Made by a program: the position numbers and the translations under genes | The notes under the pieces: model-generated | Database searches by the model: none | What the model was told of the DNA's origin: nothing | The model's input: the letters and a program-made list of their open reading frames with translations, nothing else | Origin: Echinometra lucunter | Taxonomy: Eukaryota; Echinodermata; Echinoidea; Camarodonta; Echinometridae | NCBI GenBank assembly: GCA_029962745.1 | Contig: CM057158.1 | Span: forward strand, 2,887,558 to 2,951,557 | Length of the DNA stretch: 64,000 nt | Reading direction: 5' to 3' | Part shown: positions 1-33,400 of the stretch, piece after piece | Layout of the letters: every line of letters begins with the position of its first letter | Numbering within the stretch: position 1 is the stretch's first letter

Positions 1-818
1 TGATTGTTTTAGCACATTGAAAAATGGTTTTGTGAGCCTAGTGCATATTGCACCATGGCATGATGACCCATATTTTGCTGTCCAATTGGTTTCATAAAGA
101 CTTCGGGATGATAAGATTGGCAATTTAAAGATTACTTCTTTTGTTCTTAGAAACTCCTTGAAAGTTTGCTCTTCTTTTTTTATGATATTTGACATTATAT
201 GGACATCAAAATGCTATATGATTTTCTATGGAACATAGGAAAGAAGAATGTTCAATCGCTTTAGCAGTGTACAGTAATTGATTTCTCCCCATTTTCTCCT
301 CTGTTACATGTATATCATGCCATTCTCTGTGTGAGGTTTATGTATTGTTTAAAGCTAGGAGAGGAAAAAAAACTTTTAAAATTCTCAAAAGCACAAAGGG
401 GGGGGGGGGGTGAAAATGGTGTGTTAGATCAGCAGAGGTAAAAGACCTTTTATTTTTAAGGAAAAGAAGTTCACATCAAAAGAATTGAAGTAATGTTACT
501 GAATATGCATGTGCACAGTCAAGATTTCAAAATATGAGTGAACTTGGTGAGCATACATGTATGTTTTCATAAGTTCATGTAACCCAGCTATAAATATCTC
601 ATCAAGGCTGAAATTGTTCATATGAGGACACTTTCATTGGGTATCATCTTATCAAGATCTCATTTTGATTTTCTTTTTCCAGGCACAGGTACTTGCCCCC
701 AGTTTCTTTTCAGGTTACATCTTGAGTCTGTTTGCCTGCTTGTGTTTCCCCTGTACATGCTTTGTAGAATGCTTTTACTTGTTCTCTCATACTAAATCGG
801 TTATACCTTCTCTTTCAG
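1..818 (+). other. CSNK2A intron (5' part outside window)
   Basis: No exon seen. It contains G13 at 398-410. Confidence 0.6.
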
Positions 819-23568
<22,750 letters not shown>

Positions 23569-24990
23569 ACCACACCATCCCCCAGGATAATGGTGTAGCC
23601 AGGAGTAGGGAAGGGATGGAAAGATAGGGGAGAGGAGATGAGATAAGGGTGCTAGGTGATGGGGTCGATACATTTTGTCCATTCTCTTTGCAGCTTGGGA
23701 GCTCTTGCAATTGTTACTTTTCTACTGGAAGATTACGTGGATTGTCCTCTTATCCCCAATCCATTTTATGGCAGTAGATTTGGAAGGATGAGGGGGAGAG
23801 AATTAACATTCCTCCCTTCTTATTCCCTAGCTATGTCATTAGGGTAAGATTGGTAGGAGGGTTCAGAAGAGGAAGGGGAGTAAATTAGCTTTTCCTCTTC
23901 ATTTGCATAGATGACACTATCCCTTCCCAGCCCTTTACTCTCTGCTGAAAAAGGGTCATTCTTCTGGCAGCACCACCACCCACTGTTCCTCAATTGTTAA
24001 TCTTCCCTCGCTTTTACGAGGGAGATTGTATATCTGTTGAAAAATAGAATCCTTTTGAAATACATTTACTATAGGTTATGTGTCCTTGAAGCATTGTTTG
24101 ATCTGCCATACAGACTAGCATAGCCTATTTTTATTCTGAGAGTCCTGATTTGATGCAAGAGGGTGGCATCCATTGACAGGGTCGACACTGCTTCATTATT
24201 GCTCTTGCAGTTCTCAAGCGAGGGCATTAATACTTTTGATCGATCTAAAAATGTAGTAGAATAGTGAGTGGATGATGGTTACAGGAATTCTGTAGCATTT
24301 ACTACAAAAATCCAAGCAAGTTGACTTGGTACTTTGAATGAAATTGGTCTGTGTCAAGATTGGAATAGATTTTCTCCCCTCTCCTTTTTTCTATGTATCT
24401 GGTGTGTAAAAAATTAACAGTTATATTTTAGAAGGAAAGGGAAAGAAGGAGAAGAAAGGTTGCAAATGTAGTTAAGAATTTAATGGTGAGAGTTGCATTG
24501 AAATCATTGATGCCCATGATTGTATAGTAGCATTTAAAAATGGGCATGACTGATTTTATGCTGTTTCATAGGCTATGATGCCTCAGCTTTAATCTATGAC
24601 ATTAAAGAAAGCTTCAAGAAAGGTTTTAAGTTATGATCTAAAGAATGAGTTGTATTTTATCATGAATATCTTAGTAAAGGAAATGAAAATTTTCAATCCT
24701 GTTTTCTTTTTTTTTTAAATGACAATTTGTATGTATGTATGTAGTGGGTACTGACATAATCTAAACAAGAAAATTGTGGAATTTTCAATTTTCAACATAA
24801 CCTGCAACAAAGTGAGTTATTTCACCATTTGAAGATCCCAGCTATTGTTCAAACTTTCTCGACCCAAGTCTAGAAATACAAGAAAATGTTTATTTGATCC
24901 AGCGCAGTGTATTGTGATAGTTTTTTGTAAGCTATTGCTGAATGTTATCACCAACATGAGTGTAAAATCATAGGGAGACAAGAAATTGGT
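23569..24990 (+). other. CSNK2A 3' UTR or downstream DNA
   Basis: Directly after the stop; no second gene or array seen before the foldback at 24991. Confidence 0.5.
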
Positions 24991-25555
24991 TGCAGCTTAT
25001 TATTCTGAAGGTTCGTTATTCCTACGGTCTGTTATTCCGAAGGTTTAATTTTCCGCAAAATGAAAAAGGGTTCATTAATCCGAAAATGAAATGAGGTTTG
25101 TTTATCTGAAAATGAAAAAGGTTTCGCTAGTCCGAAAATGAAATAAGGTTTGTTAATCCGAAAATGAAATAAGATTCGTTAATCCAAAGATAAAAAAAGG
25201 TCGTTAATCCAAAGATGAAAAAAGGTCGTTAATCCGAAAATGTAATAAGATTCATTGATTAATAAGGTTTATTTTCAGATTAACGAACCTTTTTTCATTT
25301 TCGGATTAACAAACCCTATTTCATTTTCGTACTAACGAAACCCTTTTCATTTTCGGATTAACGAACCTCATTTCATTTTCGGATTAATGAACCCTTTTTC
25401 ATTTTCGGAATTATGAACCTGCGGAATAACAAACCTTCCGATTACTGCAGATGAATATTCGGATAATGAACCCTATTTCATTTTCAGACTAACAAACCTG
25501 CAGGTATACAATATTTGCATGTTTAAAATAATAAACCTTTGGAATAATGAGCAGC
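24991..25555. repeat. Inverted array of a ~28-bp unit (foldback)
   Basis: Up to about 25258 the unit reads GGTTCGTTAATCCGAAAATG with variants; beyond it the same unit runs in reverse (CATTTTCGGATTAACGAACC). Each half has about eight diverged copies. The outer ends, GCAGCTTATTATTCTGAAGG and CCTTTGGAATAATGAGCAGC, are themselves inverted. It lies in the CSNK2A 3' UTR or just after it. Confidence 0.8.
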
Positions 25556-28373
25556 ACTCAAGAAATTTGGTTTGATGTACAGGTGCAGCATACTAGCTTT
25601 CAATGAGAAATACTTTCAGAGAAACAAAACAAAAATAGGGTCTTCATGGAGGTGTGGTCTTTCTGTACAGATGGTCATCATAGTTGGCTCCGTGTATTGA
25701 CAATTCATGCCAATCTGGTACATGTTACAAATCACCGATGGCATTCCTTCTGGAAAGAAAGGTATTCACCTCAATTTAAAAAAAAAAAAAAAAAAATCTT
25801 CAAAAGATTGAGGGGGTGTTTTGGTTGCAAAGACCCATCTCTCATTTATTTTTGGTGAGACTTGAAACACAGCTGTTAAAAGGGCCTTTGCTTTGGGCAA
25901 GTGATTCTGCATGTCTATCTTGTGATACAATAGGACAAAAGTTGTGGCTTAATTTCCTTTTGTATTTCCACAAATTCAGCTTCATCTTTTCCCCTCCAAC
26001 CGAAGTATACATATCTTTTTGTTGTTGTTGTTGTTGAAAGATGAAGTATTTCCCCAATTAACTTGCTTTGTAGAATCTTAGAAAAGGTTGTGAAAATGTA
26101 GTGAGGGATCCTTGGTTCTGACTAGACTGCAGCATGGTAATGCAAGCTTACAAATGACTCAATTCTATATACATATTTATTAATTTTTTTTTACTTTGCA
26201 AAAAAAAGAGAAAATAATGAAATTCACCTCATTTGGAAAAGAGGTTCCAGCTGATATATTCCTGGTCGTCTTTATCCATCTGTATTGTAAATCTTTAGCA
26301 ACGGTTTAGAATTATTTCTGACTAATTTTATCAGTATGGTTTTTATATGATTGTTGAGATTCGTTTGACCCAGTCCTTGTTTTATTTGTTGGATTTATTT
26401 TGTAATGGGAGGTAAAGCCTCCAATGTTAAACAGCCAGTCAGGTATATGTATTATTGTGAGGTAATAATTATACTGTGTATTTATAAAATCTACCTGTAC
26501 TTCTGGGACATGTACAAATGGACAGAATTTGTAGAAATCTATGATTGTATATTTTGTACCACTTTCTTTTTGTTGGTTTCATTGAGCCATGCCAGCTTTG
26601 ATCTAAAATTTCAGTATTTCTAGTAAAGCTGCTGAAATTGTTCATATCAATGCAAGAGATGAACTTTTTTACAAGCCTGCCATTCGTGAGGTTGATTGTA
26701 GTGCAGTACAAGTGAGATTCATTCTTTGTTTCAAACACTTCAACAAACATAAAGTACATCTGCAGAGGGCGTGTCATTAAGCTTTTACCATTTATATTTT
26801 GTAGGCCTCATTTCTCTCCAACAAGTGGTTGTGCGATTCATAGTACTTGTTAAACTACCCATTCATTGATCTTCTGTGTGAACAACCCATGTGTTTACAA
26901 TGCAATTCTAACATGATTTGCACTGTTGGACTTGCAGGGACTGTAATAGTTTGAATGTTCAGTTTGCTCATGAATGCCTGACTCGTGTTTCATTCCCAGT
27001 TTTATTCTTGGCTGCAAAGGTTTAGTTTTACCTTTTTTCTCTTAGGTATTAGTTCCAGTTCTATATTATTTTACCATAAAACCATAGCAGTTTGGTTGTA
27101 CTTATTGAGGATATTTAGACAAAATGCTCCTGGAAATTAGATGATGATCTTCAAGATAATTATTAGGAGAAAGGGTTACTTGAAAATAATGTCTAGTTAC
27201 ATTCAGTGTTAGGTGGCTACTCTTATGTGACCAGTACAAAGAATAACAAGAAACATCAAGATTGTAGGACAAAACTTGCAATTGATTTCAAAGGCACAGA
27301 AAACCTACCATTTAGACAGTGAAACATCATTACAGGCATTTTTGTCTTTGTTTTTGCAAGATTAATTTTATATTCTTTTAGCTTCATATTTTTCCATTTC
27401 TCAAAATAATTTTTCCTTCTTTTATCTTGATTTACTCTATTGTTTTAAAGCCAGTGTGTAATATGGTGTAGTATTCAAGAGGACTTGTGTTATGTGAGTG
27501 AGGGAAAGGATGCCCTTTGTTTGATATAGAGGGTATTATCAATGCAGTGTTGTCTATTTAACAGCATCTGTGTGTGCTCAATTTGTTAAATGTGTATTTT
27601 AATATGTCAGCATTCATTGTTCAGCTCTCTTTCCTTCCAGATTAGAAAGGAAAGAAATGAGATGAGATTTGAAATCGTTTAAATGATTTGAACTTTATTT
27701 CTTCCCAGCTTCTCAAACTATGGACCACATTGTATAGAAGCTTACGCAGATGAAACAGATAATGTAGTCTGGATTTTTATTTTCCACTACTTTGGAATTC
27801 TGATTTTTATATTTGTGATACAGTACTGTGATTATCATAGTGTTTCCTGTTTTCTTATGCAGAATTTCAGACATTGCCCTCTGAATGGGCAGAAAGAAGA
27901 AATTTGATTTTTTGTATGTGATATAAAAGATAGGTAAATACGTGTAGTATAGTTAATTTGGAGAATTCCTAAAATGAATTTATTTTATCCCTACATTCTA
28001 TAGGCACATGAGACAAAGAAATACCTTGATTGTTGATAAAATCACAAAGCAAAGTTGTCACGTTGTGGCAGTTTTTAATCTATGATTTTTTGCATTGTTG
28101 GCCCAGTCCTCTTTGTTCTAGGTTGTGATAATGAGTGTGAGATGTGCAAATTTAGGTGGACGTTAAATGAGCGCAATGCCATGTTACACTGTGTGTAGCA
28201 AGGCTTTATTAGTTTGACTCGGTAGCAATGCTGCATCTTGTAGTATATACATTATGTTAACTGCTGTCAGTGCCACACATATAGCATGCAAGCCAGGGCA
28301 AGACACTGCCTCATGCTTGCTATGATACGCAGCAATGTAACAATAGCTATATTAAAAAAGTTGTAAGGAGAAA
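25556..28373 (+). other. Possible CSNK2A 3' UTR or intergenic DNA
   Basis: No coding exon seen. A GTT triplet run lies at 26019-26036 and an A18 tract near 25778. Confidence 0.5.
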
Positions 28374-28734
28374 AATAAATCTTCTTCAATTTTTTTTTTT
28401 CTGTGAATACCTTTTGATTACTTGTAAATTTAACCCTTTTTGAAATCATCATGTAGAACACTGTAAGCCTGATATGTTACTTTTTTTTCTTTTCATATTG
28501 AGGGGAAATTAATTCCTCTCGTAACATTATTTTGTGATTTGGTTAGTTTTGAAAACACCAAATCTATTCATGTCCACCGTACGTGAGGTGTGCATAGGGA
28601 AGTGATTTTATTTCAGTATTTTTTATTGTTTAACACCGAGTGTCAAAGTAAGTGTCACATGGGTCAGTTATGATACCTTTTTTTTCTTTTCCCTGCTCAT
28701 TTGGTGGTACATAAACATGATAATGAATAATAAA
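28374..28734 (+). promoter_or_regulatory. Candidate CSNK2A polyadenylation signals
   Basis: AATAAA at 28374-28379 and 28729-28734. Either would give a 3' UTR of about 5 kb. An earlier AATAAA at about 25530 lies inside a foldback array. Which one is used cannot be told from sequence. Confidence 0.25.
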
Positions 28735-28867
28735 TATTGAAAATTATTGTTGTCAACACCACAAAGGAATATTTTGTATTATTTCTATTTGTGGTATCTG
28801 AGATAAGAGGAATGCAATTAGTGCTTTGATAGTGGTGAAAGGGTCAAGATATTGGAGAAAAAAAAAA

Positions 28868-29165
28868 CATGAGAGAGGGAGAGAGAGAGAGAGAAGAGAG
28901 AAAAAAAGCTGAGGAAGGTATGAAATGTTCTTAGACCAACAAGGAATAAAGGCACAAGGGAATGGAGAAAGTGGAAAATGAGAGAGAAAGAGAGAGGTAA
29001 ATAGTGATGTTGAAAGCAGAGGCATCGGTAGAATGATGACGAGGAGGAAAAACGTAAAAAGTGAGAGTAGGTGAGATTGATCTATAGAGGAAAATAAAGT
29101 GAAAAAGGAAAATAGTAAAGTGTAAGAGTGAAAGAGGAAGATGTGGATAAGGACAGAAGAGATAC
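28868..29165 (+). repeat. Purine-rich GA tract
   Basis: GAGAGAGGGAGAGAGAG and further strongly purine-biased DNA. The long minus-strand open frame over it (28753-29277) is a low-complexity artefact. Confidence 0.8.
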
Positions 29166-29399
29166 GATAGTCAAAATCAGAGGGCGGCCCCAGTGCTTTA
29201 TGTAAACATTTGCAATAGGAGGGGATACCCATGTAGCCAAGGGGCAATGGGGGCAGTTGCCCCCTTAAAAAAACCAAAAAAAAAAAGCTTGAGTGAGAAG
29301 AGAATCAGGTGAGAGAACGTAGGAAGAGGAGCAGATAAGGAACAATGACAAATAAATGTCAATTTAGGCTTCACTCAGGAGGAACTCCCCTTCCCTGCA

Positions 29400-29648
<249 letters not shown>

Positions 29649-30322
29649 ATGAAATCCTAGCTATGCCACTGCAAGGACAGTGATCTGTCTGGCAACCATA
29701 GCCTATATGCCCTTCATTCTTCTATGCAAAATGTTTACAGGTAAGGCATTAACCGCATTACTAGTTTCATATTTTACATCACAACATGTTGAACGTACAA
29801 TTTTCTGTCAAATATTTTGCATTTCTTAGAAAGATCTCACATTAATAAATGCCCTACAAATGCATTCCCAACTGCATAGATTTGTGGTGAATCTCCCCCC
29901 CCCCCCCCTTTTTTTTTGTTCGTATGGGAGAGGGAGGCCTCCCCATCAGTTCTAAGCATATTTTTCCCTCAGATAATTCATTAGGTTCACGACAACAGAA
30001 TCGATCTGATGTTTTCCCAAATTTTCATTGTGGTGAGAGAAAAAATATATTCACTTGCAGAGATGTAATGATTGGTATCTAAGGTACACGTTCATCATAG
30101 CAACCGAAAGCATGTTGACGAATTTGAGCTACGTACGCGTACGTGGCCGTCACGTTCACAATCGACACGTACGTACACACGTACGACCGTGCGCGCGCGC
30201 AATGGAAGTTATGTACATTGTTTAGATTTCTACCGACGACAAATTAATCAAAAAAGTCTACATTTTCACGATTTTCATAGATATTGAAATTTAAACGGTA
30301 GCGTCAGCATACAGTAGGCACC
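29649..30322 (+). promoter_or_regulatory. CCDC113 upstream region
   Basis: Holds C14 at 29895-29908, the X-box candidate and CpG/ACGT-rich DNA at 30120-30205. No TATA box is evident. The transcription start is not placed. Confidence 0.45.
30091..30104 (+). promoter_or_regulatory. Candidate RFX X-box upstream of CCDC113
   Basis: TTCATCATAGCAAC matches 13 of 14 positions of the ciliary X-box consensus GTHNYYATRRNAAC; only the first base differs. It lies about 220 bp upstream of the CCDC113 ATG in a CpG-containing stretch that also has ACGTACGT-type palindromes (30130-30205). RFX factors drive many cilium genes, so the position fits. No functional data are available from sequence alone. Confidence 0.5.
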
Positions 30323-30426
30323 ATGGCAGACAATGAAAGTGTAACAACGTCATCGCAGGACCAGCAAGATGATCCTCTTTACAACCTTTCAGACGACGAT
30401 CTTGCTCAGCTGTTGGAGGATCTCCA
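30323..30426 (+). CDS. CCDC113: CCDC113 exon 1
   Basis: Starts MADNESVTTSSQDQQDDPLY and continues to LLEDL, ending CA before gtaagt. The N-terminus is acidic, as in the family. Confidence 0.88.
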
Positions 30427-33400
30427 GTAAGTTTACACGGGCTTGGCGCTGGCGCGGCCGGGGTCTGGCCGGCTGAGGCCCTAGCTGTGGCCGTGGTAGG
30501 AAGGATGCCGGGACCTCGTCCTCGAGTTAAACTTAAAATTTGAAACTAAAGTCCCAACTCAAACAGCTGCATGCATGCAGAGAATTAGAAGTGAACTCAG
30601 ATCAGAGATAGTTTAAAAATGATAATTAGTTCCAATATAATATTGTGTTTTGTAGGAACATCTTGACTAGATATTTGCTGGAACTTGGAACTTAAGTTTG
30701 GAAGGGATTGTTGACGCTTTCTAACGTTAATGTTAGACCCTAGTGCTTTTCTTTGATATTTTATTTATCAATCTCCTGGCTTGTTGAAATTGTTCCAATT
30801 TTGAAATTGCTCTTAAGTTGAATAAAATTGTAATCCTTTTATACTTTAATTTTAACTTAGTTGCAGAGACTCCAACCCCAAGCACCTCTTAACAGTTGTG
30901 TCTTAAGCTGGAGATTCTCCCGCCGAAACCCCATAGCAAACGGGAGACTCTGACTCAGTCAATGTGCGCATAGTCCACATCACCAGCGCAAAGCACGAAA
31001 TTCCTTGCAGTCGGAGGCGCTAGGCCACTTTTAGGGTTAGAAGCTATCTGATGTTATATTAAGCTTATTGAGCATATGACAACACTAAATGAGGTAAAAT
31101 TCAATGATTCAGATTCTTTTTTTTTTTTCAAAATGGTGGTTGGGCAGGAGAAAAAAGAAAGAAACACAGTTAGGGCGGGAGAAATTCAAACTCAAGCGGG
31201 AGAACGGTAGATTTTGTGAAAATGGACTCAAAGCGGGAGATCTCCCATCAAAAACGGGAGGGTTGGAGTCTGTATTGAGCTGAGGAGCCCTATGTCTGTG
31301 CACCTAAGTGCTAAGATTTGACTTGAATTTTTTTCTTTCTTTTGTATCTTTAGAACTTTTTTATCTTTGATTATATTAATTTTATATGGACTATAATAGT
31401 AATAAGTAGAAAAGTAGACTGTTAAAAATCTCATTGAAATTCAAACTAGAACAACAATTATCTCAAGCAAAGGCAGGTGTCATATTGACAAATACAATGC
31501 AAAAATAATCACTACTGCCTTTGTATGACTTTGCAATCATTCAGTTTACATGCAAATCTGGATTTTTTTTTTTCACATAAAAGATAACATTTAAATTTCT
31601 TTGAAGAGAATTACAGTGGACCCCAACTGTTGGGTCATATTTCTTGTTGTCACTTGTTTTACTTTCTTTTTTTTTTCTTCTTCTTTTTTTCATCAGTATT
31701 TGTTACCATGATGAAAACAAAATATTATGTTCATGTTTTGTGCCACCAGAATAATGCAAAATGTGCACAGATGTGTGCTGCTATATACATGTACACATAA
31801 GTACGAAAAAATCACCTCAAAAGTGATTTATGCTCCCTCTTCCATTTTCATCACAATCTGCCAGGTGATGTGATTTTTTGTTGTTTATTTTTAATGCAGT
31901 TTGTTCCATATTTTCTTTTTCATTTGATGATGGGATTTTTTTTTTTTTTTTGCATACATACTTTACTTTGTACCTTTCCTTTTTTTCTCTCCTTTTTTTT
32001 TTTGTTTTGTTTTGTTTGTCTTTGCCACGTACCTGAGACACTGATTTTTTTAAAAGTAGGCCTTCTAGCTTGGCTATAACCTATAGCTGATTTTCCCTTG
32101 GATTACTTAATCAGTCAGTATTTTCTATCTCTGTTCATATTATCTCTCCAAGAACTGGCAACAAAGCCCTGCAGAATGAGACTGAAATGTTTGACAAATA
32201 CCTCAAGCGTGTGGAGCCCAACATGGCGGCTATGGCTACAGTGGCCCCCACCCCCAGTCAGTCGACACATGACACTCGAGTGATGCGCAAACGCAGCAAG
32301 TCCAAGGGAAGCGGTATTGACAAGCACCTGAAGCTCTCCTCAGAACAGAAGTGTGACATTGCCCAGAGAGAGATCGAAGAACTAAGGGAGGAGATTGAAA
32401 AGTTGAAAGAAGAATCCGAGAAGGTTCTTGATAATTACAAGGTATGATCATTAAGAAAACAGCCTCTGTTGGGAGTCAGTAAAACTCTTTGTTGATATGA
32501 GTTGATCCTCTTCTGGCTCATGGTAAATGATATACAATGAATAGTTTTAATTCATTTATTATAAATTTTTTTCATTAAAATTTTAATTTTGAAGAATACA
32601 ATTTGCTTGAAACAACAACAAAATGTTTCCTGTGTGCAAGCAGTATTGAACTACTGGATCTCTATCCCATTTACCCAAGCTTAGTTTGTAAAGGAAGAAA
32701 AAAGAGAGAAAGATGGATTTTTAAAAGTATGATGTGATTCAAACATGTTTTCTATTAAGTCTATTCCAGTTTGTTCCATGCAAATTGACCAGGAAGAGAC
32801 TTTTTAACATCCTGATCAATGGATATTGTGCTGTTTAGAAAATGTGTTTTAAAAGATATTCTTCAATAACAAATACTTGATAATCCTTGTATTGTATTGC
32901 AGGCTGTAATGGAGGAGGCAGATACTAGGTGTGCTGAGCTCAAGAAATCTCGTTATGAGTTTGAGAGAGACATCCTCAAAGGCTCTGTCAATGACAGAAC
33001 CAAGAAGGTTGTAGCAGAAAAGGTCATCAGGTACTACGAGGACAAGCAGAGGTCCAGGGATGCTCTCATTGAAAAGCTAAGGTTGAAGAATTCTACATTG
33101 AAAGTCCAGAAGAAGAAGCTGCATCTCCAACTGAAGCAGGTTAGTGAATCATTCAAATGTGATGCATTCACTAATGCAATCATCAGCAGTGCCACTTACC
33201 ACGGCCTCATTATATGTCTACCAGTATGTAGATTAATGCTTGAAGTTACTGGTCAAAAGATGTGCAGGGTAAATTTAAAATAAAGAGTGACTGACTTGCC
33301 AAATGAAAATTTGCTGCTGAAACATAGTGGAAATTTTTAAGGAAGTTAATAGTAGTTATAATGGGTTAAAAGGGACATTTGCCTCTCTTTTGCCCTTTCT

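Noticed and set aside
28753..29277. 174-codon open frame on the minus strand
   Set aside because: Composed of F, L and S from a GA-rich tract; a compositional artefact.
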